From: Myxococcales bacterium | Lineage (GTDB): Bacteria > Myxococcota_A > Polyangia > Haliangiales > Haliangiaceae | Length of the DNA stretch: 64,000 nt | Assembly (NCBI GenBank): GCA_016707895.1 | Contig: JADJGV010000010.1 | Coordinates: forward strand, 1 to 64,000 | Direction: 5' to 3' | Part shown: positions 50,434 through 58,495 of the stretch, in pieces | How the letters are laid out: each line of letters begins with the position of its first letter | Position numbering within the stretch: position 1 is the stretch's first letter | Program-made: the position numbers and the translations under genes | The notes under the pieces: model-generated | Databases searched by the model: none | What the model was told of the DNA's origin: nothing | What the model saw: only the letters and a program-made list of their open reading frames with translations

Positions 50434-51701
50434 CCGCGCGGGTGGTCGCCTACGCGGTGCGCTCGGGCATCGTCGGGCTGAACGTCGTGACCGGCGCGCT
50501 GACCGCCGATCCGGCGACCGCCGACGCGCCGGTGGCGTTCGTCCGACATCCGGACGAGCTGGCGCGGGCGGTGGCCGCCGACGCCGCGCCGGTCGTGGTG
50601 GCGTGGAGCTTCTACTCCACCGACTTCGCGCGGATGCGCGACGACCTGGCGCGGGCCCGCGCGGCGATCGGCGCCCGCCCCGGCGTGGTCCATGTCGCCG
50701 GCGGCGTCCACGCCACCGCCGAGCCGGCCGCGACCCTGGCCGCCGGCTGGGACCTGGCCGCGATCGGTGAGGGCGAGGCGACGATGATCGCGCTGGTGCG
50801 GGCGCTGGCCGCTGGCGGCGATCCGCGCGCGGTGCCGGGCCTGGCCTACCGCGACGCCGCTGGCGCGCTGGTCACCACCGGCGCCGCGCGGCGCGAGCCG
50901 CTGGGCGCGTACCCGCCGTGGTACCCGCCGCTGCACCGCTGGAACCCGATCGAGCTCACCCGCGGCTGCATCTACGCCTGCGCGTTCTGCCAGACGCCGT
51001 TCATGTTCAAGGCGCGGTTCCGCCACCGGCCGATCGACGACGTCCGCCGCTGGGTGCGCGAGCTGGTCGCCGCCGGCGGGCGCTACGTCCGGTTCCTCAC
51101 GCCGACCGCGCTGTCGTACGGCAGCGACGGCCCCGACGTCGACCTCGCCGCCGTCACCGAGCTGCTGGCCACGGTGCGCGCCGAGCTGCCGCCCGACGGC
51201 AAGCTGTACTTCGGCTCGTTCCCGTCGGAGCTGCGACCCGAGCACGTCACCGCCGAGGCGATGGCGGTGCTGGCCCGCTACGTCGACAACCGCCACGTCG
51301 TGCTCGGCGGCCAGTCGGGCTCGGCGCGGATGCTGGCGGCGATGCGCCGCGGCCACGACGTCGCCGCGGTCGAGCGCGCGGTGGCGATCGCGGTGGCCGC
51401 CGGGTTCGTGCCCGACGTCGACCTGCTGCTCGGCCTGCCGGGCGAGGCCGAGGACGATCAGCGCGCGACGATGGCGCTGGCCGATCGGCTGGTGGCCGCC
51501 GGCGCCCGCATCCACAGCCACGCGTTCATGCCGCTGCCCGGCACGCCGCTCAAGGACGCGGCGCCGGCGCCGATCGCGCCGACGGTGACCGCCGCGCTGA
51601 CCCGGCTGGAGGGCCGCGCCGACACCTACGGCCAGTGGCGGGCCCAGACCGGCGCCGCCGCCGAGCTGGTCGCGCTACGCCGGCAGCGCCCGCGCCAGTA
51701 G
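50430..51701 (+). CDS. B12-binding-type radical SAM protein
   Basis: A 423-residue protein. An N-terminal B12-binding-like Rossmann domain (to about 135; GVVHVAGGVHATAEP, AIGEGEATM) lacks the DxHxxG cobalamin ligand. The radical SAM core has RGCIYACAFCQTP (CxxxCxxC) and continues with GSFPSELRP and LLGLPGEAEDD. It resembles the MJ_1487-like B12-binding/radical SAM family (TIGR04013), whose reactions are unknown. GTG start overlaps the methyltransferase stop. Its 3' end overlaps the convergent hydrolase gene by 27 bp. Confidence 0.85.
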   Translation: MTARVVAYAVRSGIVGLNVVTGALTADPATADAPVAFVRHPDELARAVAADAAPVVVAWSFYSTDFARMRDDLARARAAIGARPGVVHVAGGVHATAEPAATLAAGWDLAAIGEGEATMIALVRALAAGGDPRAVPGLAYRDAAGALVTTGAARREPLGAYPPWYPPLHRWNPIELTRGCIYACAFCQTPFMFKARFRHRPIDDVRRWVRELVAAGGRYVRFLTPTALSYGSDGPDVDLAAVTELLATVRAELPPDGKLYFGSFPSELRPEHVTAEAMAVLARYVDNRHVVLGGQSGSARMLAAMRRGHDVAAVERAVAIAVAAGFVPDVDLLLGLPGEAEDDQRATMALADRLVAAGARIHSHAFMPLPGTPLKDAAPAPIAPTVTAALTRLEGRADTYGQWRAQTGAAAELVALRRQRPRQ

Positions 51702-52391
51702 ATCGCCCAGCCCCGCCAGCACCGGCGGCGGGAGCTCGTGGCCGCCGGGGAACGGCATGAAGCCGACCTCGGCGCCGGCGGCCAGCAAGAAGTCGCGCAG
51801 CCGCTCGGCGCCGCTGAACGCCAGCAGCGCGTCCTTGGTGCCGTGGCTCTGGAAGATCGTCGTGCCGGCCAGCGCCGCGGCGCGCGGCCGCCAGATCGAC
51901 TCGGCGATCAGCGTCCCGGACATCAACGCCAGCCCGGCCAGCTTGCCCGGCGCGTGCAGCGCGACGTCGACGGTGAGCATCGCGCCCTGCGAGAAGCCGC
52001 CGAGCACGGTGCGGGCGTCGGTGCGGCCGAAGTCGCGGGCCAGCGCGTCGAGCACGCCCAGCACCGCGGCGCGCGCGGCCGGCAGGCCGTCGGGCACCTC
52101 GTCGGCGCGATCGATCGCGCGGCCGGCGCCCAGCTCGCGCTCGAGCCGCGCCAGATCGATCATCCACCACGCCCGGCTGTCGCCGTACAGGCCGCCCAGC
52201 TCGAGCGGCGCGGCCGGGAACACCCAGCGGGTGCCGGGCGGCGCCTCGACGTAGTTGGCCAGCTCGACCAGATCGTCGCCGCCGGCGCCGAACCCGTGCA
52301 TCAGGACGACGGTGGGGCCGTCGCCGCCGCCGCGATCGTCGGCGCCTCCGGCGATCACGCAGTCGAGCGAACCCAGGCGGCGGCGGATCAT
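51675..52391 (-). CDS. Phospholipase/carboxylesterase-type alpha/beta hydrolase
   Basis: A 238-residue hydrolase: oxyanion region LMHGFGAGGDDL, nucleophile GGFSQGAM, Asp in SHGTKDALL and His in PGGHELPP, the layout of the bacterial LYPLA/carboxylesterase 2 family acting on short-chain esters or lysophospholipids. TACACT ends seven nt before ATG 52391. Its last 27 bases are shared, antiparallel, with the end of the radical SAM gene. Confidence 0.87.
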   Translation of the reverse strand: MIRRRLGSLDCVIAGGADDRGGGDGPTVVLMHGFGAGGDDLVELANYVEAPPGTRWVFPAAPLELGGLYGDSRAWWMIDLARLERELGAGRAIDRADEVPDGLPAARAAVLGVLDALARDFGRTDARTVLGGFSQGAMLTVDVALHAPGKLAGLALMSGTLIAESIWRPRAAALAGTTIFQSHGTKDALLAFSGAERLRDFLLAAGAEVGFMPFPGGHELPPPVLAGLGDLLARALPA

Positions 52392-52415
52392 GGCGCGCAG
52401 TGTAGCGCCGGCGGG

Positions 52416-52444
52416 TTGCGTCGACGATGGGCCCGGTGCAATGT
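52416..52444 (+). promoter_or_regulatory. Promoter of the HEAT-methyltransferase gene
   Basis: TTGCGT (52416-52421), 17 bp, CAATGT (52439-52444), six nt to GTG 52451. It favours the GTG over the in-frame ATG at 52427. The -10 match is moderate. It overlaps the divergent hydrolase promoter region. Confidence 0.45.
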
Positions 52445-52450
52445 CCGCGC

Positions 52451-54010
52451 GTGTCCGCCGACGACGCCGCCCGGCTGCGCGCCCGCCTGACCGAGGCCGG
52501 GTACACGCCGGGCAAGAAGGACGTCGCGCCGCTGATCGCGCTGGCCGCCGACGCCGAGGCCGGGCGCGCGGTGCGCAAGGCGCTGGCCCGGGCGCCGGCC
52601 GCGCTGGTCGCCGACGCCGCGCGCGCCGCGCTGCCCGCGGCCGACGACGCCACCGGCGCGGCGCTGGTGGCGATCCTCGGCGACGCCGCCGCCACCGCGC
52701 CGGCCGCGCGCGCCGCGCTGCTCGCCGGGCTCGACGAACCGCGGGCCCGCACCCGCCGCGCGGCGGTGATCGCGCTGGGCAAGCTGGGCGGCGACGACGC
52801 GGCCGCCGCGCTGTGCGCGCTGTGGGATCGCGGCGATCACGACGCGGCGCTCGGGCGCGCGCTGGCCGACGCGCTGGGCAAGGTCGGCGGCCCGGCCGCC
52901 CACGCCCGGCTGGCCACGACCACCACCGACGATCGCGAGCTGGCGCGCCGCCGCGATCGGGCGCTGGTGATCAGCGAGCGCGACGCGCTGGTCGAGGCCT
53001 CGCGCCTGCGGCTCGATCAGCCGCCGCCGGGCCCGCTGACGATCGTCGCGCACTGTCGGTCGGGCCTCGAGCCGCTGCTGGCCGCCGAGCTGCACGAGCT
53101 GGGCGTGCCGCCGACCCGGCTGGGCGTCGGCCGGGTGATGGCGCGCGCGACCGCGACGCTGGCGACGCTGGCCACGCCGCGGATCGCGACCGCGATGGCG
53201 ATCGTGGTCCCGCTGGCGGCGGCCACCGCCGACGGCATCGCCGACGCGCTCACCAGCGACGCGGCGCTGCCGCTGCTCACCGCGTGGACCGACGGCGCGA
53301 TCCGCTGGCGCCTGGACTTCGAGCGCGGCGGCCACCGCCGGGCGCTGGTGTGGGCCGCCGCCGCGGCCGCGCGGGCCCGGGCCACCGCGCTGGTCAACCA
53401 GCCGCGCGACACCACCTGGGACGTCGTCGTCACCGCCGACGAGCGGCACCTCGAGCTGCGGCCGCGCGGCCTGGGCGACGCGCGCTTCGCGTGGCGGGTC
53501 GCCGAGATCCCGGCGGCGTCGCACCCGACGATCGCCGCGGCGCTGGCCCGGGTGGCCGCGCCCGACGCCACCACCACGGCGTGGGATCCGTTCGTCGGCT
53601 CGGGCGGCGAGCTGTGCGAGCTGGCGCGCCTCACCGACGGCGCGCTCCACGCCAGCGACCTCGACGAGCGCTCGCTGGCCGCGGCCACCGCCAACCTCGG
53701 CGCCGCCGGCGCGCTGGCCCGCACCACCGTCGCGTGCGCCGACGCGCTCGCCCACGCGCCGCCGCCGGTCGACGTGATCATCTCCAACCCGCCGATGGGC
53801 ATGCGGCTGCGCGGCGACGTCGGCGCGCTGCTCGAGCGGTTCGCGGCCCGGGTGCCGGCGCGGCTCACCCGGCGCGGCCGGCTGGTGTGGCTGACCCCGG
53901 TCGCCGGCCGCACCGGCCCGCCGCTGGCGGCGGCCGGCCTGCGCCGCACCTACGCGCGCGTGGTCGATCTGGGCGGCCACGAGGTCACGCTCGAGCGCTG
54001 GGATCGCTGA
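52451..54010 (+). CDS. HEAT-repeat plus THUMP-like/RNA methyltransferase protein
   Basis: A 519-residue protein. The first 160 residues are Ala-rich helical pairs with HEAT/PBS-lyase character (RTRRAAVIALGKLGGDDAAAAL). Next comes IVAHCRSGLEPLLAAELHEL, which resembles the THUMP-proximal start of RlmL/TrmN-type enzymes, and then a methyltransferase core with WDPFVGSGGEL, ASDLDERSL and IISNPPMGMRL (NPPY-type catalytic motif). Predicted N2-guanosine-type tRNA or rRNA methylation. The HEAT addition is unusual. GTG 52451 chosen from promoter spacing. Confidence 0.77.
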   Translation: MSADDAARLRARLTEAGYTPGKKDVAPLIALAADAEAGRAVRKALARAPAALVADAARAALPAADDATGAALVAILGDAAATAPAARAALLAGLDEPRARTRRAAVIALGKLGGDDAAAALCALWDRGDHDAALGRALADALGKVGGPAAHARLATTTTDDRELARRRDRALVISERDALVEASRLRLDQPPPGPLTIVAHCRSGLEPLLAAELHELGVPPTRLGVGRVMARATATLATLATPRIATAMAIVVPLAAATADGIADALTSDAALPLLTAWTDGAIRWRLDFERGGHRRALVWAAAAAARARATALVNQPRDTTWDVVVTADERHLELRPRGLGDARFAWRVAEIPAASHPTIAAALARVAAPDATTTAWDPFVGSGGELCELARLTDGALHASDLDERSLAAATANLGAAGALARTTVACADALAHAPPPVDVIISNPPMGMRLRGDVGALLERFAARVPARLTRRGRLVWLTPVAGRTGPPLAAAGLRRTYARVVDLGGHEVTLERWDR

Positions 54011-54058
54011 CCGCCGCGCGGCCGCGCGCGCCGCCGCGTCGTGTGGCACGCTGCGCCG

Positions 54059-54676
54059 ATGCGCCCTCGCATCGCCCTGCCGATCCTGCCGATCCTCCTC
54101 GCGACCGTCGCCTGCGGAGGCAAGAAGTCCGACGACAAGCCGAGCGCGGCCAAGCCGGCCCCGGCCGCGCCGACGCCCGCGCCCGCGCCGACCCCGACGC
54201 CCCCGCCGCCGCCGGCCGCCCCCGCGATCGATCCGGCGACCTTCGTCGCGGTCGACGTCAAGGCGGTCGCCGCGATCGCCGACGCGGTGGTGATGGCGCC
54301 GCCCGGCGCGAAGGTCGAGCCCGATCAGCCGAGCTTCGGCGATCAGCAGGTGAAGGGCGCGGTGATCGCCGCCGGCGACTTCCGCCTGCACGTCTGGCAC
54401 AGCACGATCGGCGGCGAGCGCACCGCCGCCGAGATGACGGCCAAGATCACCGACGCCAAGGCGGTCTACACCGAGCTCAACCACGAGGTCACGACGGTCG
54501 ACTACGCCGTCGAGTCGGGCGGCCAGAAGCGCTTCGGCTACTTCCAGGCGCTCGACGGCTGGGACGATCTCAAGCTGGGCGATCAGGTGCTGTGCGGCCC
54601 CGAGCGCACCGTCGCGTCGGCCGACGCGCTCGCGCCCTACCGCGCGGCGTGCGGGATGATCAAGCGCGCGAAGTAG
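54059..54676 (+). CDS. Lipoprotein with Pro-rich linker, unknown function
   Basis: A 205-residue lipoprotein (LLATVAC), a Lys/Asp/Ser stretch, a 35-residue Pro/Ala spacer of the kind that crosses peptidoglycan, and a 130-residue globular domain (VKGAVIAAGDFRLHVWH, HEVTTVDYAVESGG) without known match. CACGCT ends six nt before the ATG. Its 3' end overlaps the convergent HAD gene by 17 bp. Confidence 0.7.
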   Translation: MRPRIALPILPILLATVACGGKKSDDKPSAAKPAPAAPTPAPAPTPTPPPPPAAPAIDPATFVAVDVKAVAAIADAVVMAPPGAKVEPDQPSFGDQQVKGAVIAAGDFRLHVWHSTIGGERTAAEMTAKITDAKAVYTELNHEVTTVDYAVESGGQKRFGYFQALDGWDDLKLGDQVLCGPERTVASADALAPYRAACGMIKRAK

Positions 54677-55364
54677 CCCAGCCGGCCAGGATCGCGCGCA
54701 CGCCAGCGGCGTCGCGCGCGACCGCCACCCCGGGGTCATCGCCTGGCCCCGCGGCCACCGCCGCCGGCCCGAACCAGATCGCGCGCCAGCCCGCGGCCCG
54801 CGCGCCGTCGACGTCGGCGGAGCGCGAGTCGCCGACGTGGACCGTGGTCGCGGGCGCGCCGCCCAGCGCCGCCAGGGTCAGCGCGAAGATCCGCGGGTCG
54901 GGCTTGGCCACGCCGACCACGCCGGAGTCGATCACCGCGGCGAACTCGTCGCCCCAGCCGATCTCGACGAACAGCGCGGCGAGGTGGCCCTCGGAGTTGG
55001 ACAGCACGCCCACCGCGATCCCCGCCGCGCGCAGCTCGCGCACCAGCTCGATCATGCCCGGCACCGGCCGTCGCCACAGGTTGCGCCGGGGCTGCTCGGT
55101 CCACAGCCACGCCGCCAGCGCCGCCGCCGCGTCGGCGGCCACGCCGGTCGCGCCGGCGATCAGCGCGGCCATGAACACCTGCCACGGCTGATCGTGGCCG
55201 CCGCCGGCCACCAGCTGCTCGTAGCGCTGCCACGCCGCGGGTTGCGCCGCCGCCAGCGCCGCCGCGGTGGTCGCGACGCCGCGCTCGCCGAGCCGCGCCG
55301 CCAGCATCGCGGCGTCGAGCTCGATCAGCGTCTGCCCGGCGTCGAAGGTGACGGTGGTGATCAC
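54660..55364 (-). CDS. HAD-IA family hydrolase
   Basis: A 234-residue haloacid-dehalogenase fold phosphatase. Motif I is TFDAGQTL (the usual second Asp replaced by Gly), motif II VLSNSEG, motif III Lys in VVGVAKPDPRIF and motif IV VGDSRSADVDGA. The motif I change is common in a subgroup of HAD proteins, so activity may still be present; substrate unknown. ATG at 55364 overlaps the stop of the membrane protein upstream (ATGA). Confidence 0.85.
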   Translation of the reverse strand: MITTVTFDAGQTLIELDAAMLAARLGERGVATTAAALAAAQPAAWQRYEQLVAGGGHDQPWQVFMAALIAGATGVAADAAAALAAWLWTEQPRRNLWRRPVPGMIELVRELRAAGIAVGVLSNSEGHLAALFVEIGWGDEFAAVIDSGVVGVAKPDPRIFALTLAALGGAPATTVHVGDSRSADVDGARAAGWRAIWFGPAAVAAGPGDDPGVAVARDAAGVRAILAGWATSRA

Positions 55365-55789
55365 GACGGCGGCGGCTTGCTGGCGCCGTCACCGTCGCCG
55401 CCGCCCACCGCGCGCAGCGATCGCGCGATCACGCCCAGCCCGCCGGCGATCAGCACCAGGATGAGCAGCGTGTCGAACAGCGACATCGACCGCAGGTGGA
55501 TGCGCATGTTGGCGATGATGCCGATGACCAGGATCAGCAGGCCGCCGCCGGCCAGCCCCCAGCCCACCTTCGACGAGCCGTTCCAGAACAGCACGCCGAC
55601 GCCGGCCAGGAGCGGCAAGAGCGTCAGGCCGAAGCTGCGGTCGTCGCCGCCGCCCCACCGCCAGTAGCCGCCGTGGACGTCGACCTGCCGGAACAGCAGG
55701 TACAGGCCGGCGATCGCCATGCCCAGCCCGACGACGAACATGCCGAACCCGCCGCGGGTGCCGCCGACGTCGCGAAGATCGTGCGCCAT
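55361..55789 (-). CDS. Small membrane protein
   Basis: A 142-residue protein with four predicted helices (FVVGLGMAIAGLYLLF, LTLLPLLAGVGVLFW, WGLAGGGLLILVIGII, LLILVLIAGGLGVI) and short charged ends. No family recognised. TAAGGT ends eight nt before ATG. First gene of the pair with the HAD hydrolase. Confidence 0.72.
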   Translation of the reverse strand: MAHDLRDVGGTRGGFGMFVVGLGMAIAGLYLLFRQVDVHGGYWRWGGGDDRSFGLTLLPLLAGVGVLFWNGSSKVGWGLAGGGLLILVIGIIANMRIHLRSMSLFDTLLILVLIAGGLGVIARSLRAVGGGDGDGASKPPPS

Positions 55790-55817
55790 GGCGGTCGACC
55801 TTAGCGCACGTGGGGCG

Positions 55818-56819
55818 TCACAGCAGCTTGTTGCGCCGCATCAGGTACAGGAGGCCGGCGACGATCACCAGCGCCGCCCCCCAGAACAGCGCGTAGCCAT
55901 AGGTCCACGTGGTCTCGGGCAAGACGTCGAAGTTCATGCCGTAGACGCCGCACAAGAACGTCAGCGGCATGAAGATCACGCTGACGACGGTGAGCTTGCT
56001 CATCGTCTTGTTGGTCTGGTGCGCGACCATGGACATGTAGTTGTTGAGCGCGCCCGACAGGATGTCGCGATCGACCAGCACGTCCTGCAGCACGCGCTCG
56101 ACGGTGCCGACCATGTTGCCGAGGAACGGCTGGGTGGCCTCGCTGACGAACGGCGACTTGCGGGTCGACAGATCGGTCAGGACCGAGCGCGCCGGCAGCA
56201 CCACCTTGCGCAGGTGCAAGAGGTCGGAGGTCAGCTCGGACGCCACCGGGAAGACGCTCTCGTCGGCGACCCCGATCAGCGCGTGCTGCACCCGCTCGAC
56301 CCGCTCCTCGAACACCTTGTGCACCGAGAGGTAGTTGTCGATCAGGTGGTCCCACAGCTCGTAGAGCATGAAGCTCGGGCTCTGGGCGAAGCGCACGAAG
56401 TCGGCGTGGTAGCTCTTGCGCACCGCCTCGAGGAACACCGGCGCGCCGCGGTGCAAGGTCAAGAGGAAGCTGGCCCCCATGATCGCGTCGACCCGCTCGA
56501 GGTCGAACTTGGGGCCGACCAGCCGGCACCCCGACAGCACCAGGTGCAGGTAGTCGTCGTAGCGGGCGATCTGGGTGGCCGGCTCCCGCGACAGCGCGTC
56601 CTCGATGATCTCCGGCGAGCACAGCGCCAGCTCCGACAGCAGCGCGCGCGCCTCGTCGGTGCGCGCGATGTCGACGTCGATCCAGACGAACTTGCCGGCC
56701 TCCATCGCCGCGCGCGCCTCGCCCACCGGGATGCTGGGGTCCTGCTTGGCCGCGAAGTCGAACGCGACCACGGAGACCAGCGCGTCGGTCGGCGCGCCTG
56801 CGGCTCTACCCTCTACCAT
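55818..56819 (-). CDS. corA: CorA family divalent metal transporter
   Basis: A 333-residue transporter: long cytoplasmic alpha/beta and helical domain (LSREPATQIARYDDYLHLVL), then two C-terminal membrane helices with the signature YGMNF between them and a basic tail RRNKLL. CorA proteins form pentameric Mg2+ (or Co2+) channels. TAGTAT ends eight nt before ATG 56819. Ion preference cannot be told from the sequence. Confidence 0.9.
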   Translation of the reverse strand: MVEGRAAGAPTDALVSVVAFDFAAKQDPSIPVGEARAAMEAGKFVWIDVDIARTDEARALLSELALCSPEIIEDALSREPATQIARYDDYLHLVLSGCRLVGPKFDLERVDAIMGASFLLTLHRGAPVFLEAVRKSYHADFVRFAQSPSFMLYELWDHLIDNYLSVHKVFEERVERVQHALIGVADESVFPVASELTSDLLHLRKVVLPARSVLTDLSTRKSPFVSEATQPFLGNMVGTVERVLQDVLVDRDILSGALNNYMSMVAHQTNKTMSKLTVVSVIFMPLTFLCGVYGMNFDVLPETTWTYGYALFWGAALVIVAGLLYLMRRNKLL

Positions 56820-56847
56820 CGCCCTCGATACTACCGCCGCGCGACGG

Positions 56848-58236
56848 TCAGCGGCGCATCTTGGCGGTGAGATCCTTCACGACCTTCACCGGCGCGCCGA
56901 CCTTGGCCGTCACGGTGAACGACTCGTTGATGCCGTACTGCTTGTTGACCAGCGTGACCTTGTGCGGCCCGGGGGTCAGCTTGAGCGCGCGCTGCGGCGT
57001 GGACAGCCCGGTGCGCTTGCCATCGACGACGATGTCGCACGGCGGCTTCGAGCCGATCATCAGCAGCGCGGCGCCGCCGGTCGAGGCCGGGGCCGGCTTG
57101 GACGCGACCCGGGTGGGGGCCGGCTTGGACGCGACCCGGGTGGGGGCCGGGGCGGCCCGCGTGCGGGCTGGACGCGCGGGCGCCGGAGCGACCGGCGCGG
57201 GCTCCGGCTCGGCGACCGGCGCAGGCTCCGGCTCGGCGACCGGCGCAGGGGCGACCGCGACCGGCGCGGGGGCGACCGCCTCTGGCGCAGGGGCCGCGGC
57301 GATCGGCGCGACCGTCGGCGCCGGAGCCGGCGTGACGATCGGGGCCACCGTCGGCGTCGGCGCAGGCGTGACCGCCGGCGCAGGCGCGGTCGGCGCGGCG
57401 ACCGCGGGGGGCGGCGCGGCAGGCGCAGCGTGGTTCCGCGGCCAGGCGATGATCGCGGTGGCCGCGACGCCCAGCACGAACGCGCCGCCGATCCACAGCC
57501 AGGATCGGCCAGCGCGTTGGGGCATGCGCGCGATCTGGGTCGACTCGTGGCGCTGCGCCCGGGGCGCGTAGCGCCGGGTCGCGCGGACCGCGATCGGCGC
57601 CGGCTCCTCCAGGGCGACGTCGATGTCCACGCCCTCGTCGCTGGCGCCGCTGTCGGCCCAGAAGCGGGCCTCGACGCTGGGCGTCTGGTCCAGCGTGGCC
57701 GGGACCGGCGCGGGCACCGCGGGGAGCCGCGTCGGCGGCGCGGCCGCGGCCAGACGAGCGCTGACCGGCGCGGCCGGCGCGGCCGCAGCTGCCGCGGCCA
57801 TCGCCGCGACCGCGGCCTCGTCGTCGAGCTCCTCGGCGTCGACGTGATCGAACGGCCGGGTCGGCGCGTCGTGCTCGCTGAGCTCCCACGAGTCAGCGCT
57901 GGGCACCGCGACCGAAGCGCTGGCGCGCGGGGCCGGGACGTCGACTGCCGCAGCGACCACCGCCGGCGTTGGCGCGGCGGGCGGCGCCGCGACCGCCGCT
58001 GGCGTCACCGGGGCGGGCGGCGCCGCGGCGTGCAGGTCGGTCCGGGTCGCGGCGGGCGCCCGGTTGCGCGGCAGGGGCGGCGGCATCGTCGAAGATGCGC
58101 CGCGCGCGCGGAACGGGGGAGGGAGCGGGATCCGCTTCTGCGACTCGAACAGCGTATCGTCGGCCTCCACCGGCCGCTGCTGCGCGAGATCGATGAGGCG
58201 ATTGACTGCCGTATTGTCCGTCGTGCCATTGGCCAT
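56848..58236 (-). CDS. Pro/Ala-rich membrane protein with PEGA domain
   Basis: A 462-residue protein: a cytoplasmic N-terminus (NRLIDLAQQRPVEADDTLFE) rich in Pro/Ala, a membrane helix near 255-275 (WLWIGGAFVLGVAATAIIAW), a long Pro/Ala/Val stalk with 8- and 9-residue repeats, and a C-terminal PEGA domain (PPCDIVVDGKRTG, TPGPHKVTLVN). The stalk repeats are tandem in DNA. AGGAGA precedes ATG 58236 at a normal distance. Similar proteins occur beside Ser/Thr kinases in myxobacteria; function unknown. Confidence 0.78.
   Translation of the reverse strand: MANGTTDNTAVNRLIDLAQQRPVEADDTLFESQKRIPLPPPFRARGASSTMPPPLPRNRAPAATRTDLHAAAPPAPVTPAAVAAPPAAPTPAVVAAAVDVPAPRASASVAVPSADSWELSEHDAPTRPFDHVDAEELDDEAAVAAMAAAAAAAPAAPVSARLAAAAPPTRLPAVPAPVPATLDQTPSVEARFWADSGASDEGVDIDVALEEPAPIAVRATRRYAPRAQRHESTQIARMPQRAGRSWLWIGGAFVLGVAATAIIAWPRNHAAPAAPPPAVAAPTAPAPAVTPAPTPTVAPIVTPAPAPTVAPIAAAPAPEAVAPAPVAVAPAPVAEPEPAPVAEPEPAPVAPAPARPARTRAAPAPTRVASKPAPTRVASKPAPASTGGAALLMIGSKPPCDIVVDGKRTGLSTPQRALKLTPGPHKVTLVNKQYGINESFTVTAKVGAPVKVVKDLTAKMRR
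57092..57145. repeat. 27-bp tandem repeat in the PEGA gene
   Basis: Two perfect or near-perfect 27-base copies encoding a nine-residue Pro/Ala/Lys/Arg unit in the stalk. An adjacent 24-base repeat at about 57191-57245 encodes PAPVAEPE. Both units keep frame when copy number changes. Confidence 0.8.
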
Positions 58237-58447
58237 GCGACTTCTCCTGGCGAGGGTCCCCCGGACGCGAGCCTCGTGTATCACTGCCGACCCGCGCCAG
58301 CGCCGGCGGTTACCTCGCCTTTCCTCACGCGATTGTGACGGCCGCGCCTCGCCTGGCTTTCGGCTGTAAGCCGCACCACCGACGATGGCTTGCGACGTGC
58401 GCCGATGGGCGGCTCACACCTACATCCTGGCGATCACGCCTGATCAG

Positions 58448-58469
58448 CGGTGATCGCGCGCGATCACCG
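58448..58469. repeat. 22-bp perfect palindrome with nested GATCAC repeats
   Basis: A perfect dyad centred on CGCGCG with GTGATC/GATCAC arms; another GCGATCAC at 58430-58437 pairs with GTGATCGC inside it. It lies 27 bp after the end of the metal-efflux gene and about 210 bp before the PEGA start. It could be a regulator site or a transcript-end stem (no T-run). The rest of 58237-58495 shows nothing recognised. Confidence 0.6.
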
Positions 58470-58495
58470 ACGAGGTTCGCGCAGGGTCCGCTGGG

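Noticed and set aside
50430..50835. Functional cobalamin site in the radical SAM protein
   Set aside because: The B12-binding-like fold lacks DxHxxG, so direct cobalamin ligation is not claimed, despite the riboswitch elsewhere in the window.
56575..58338. Long Arg/Asp-rich frame opposite CorA and the PEGA gene
   Set aside because: Spans two genes with recognised domains on the other strand and shows only composition-driven repeats.
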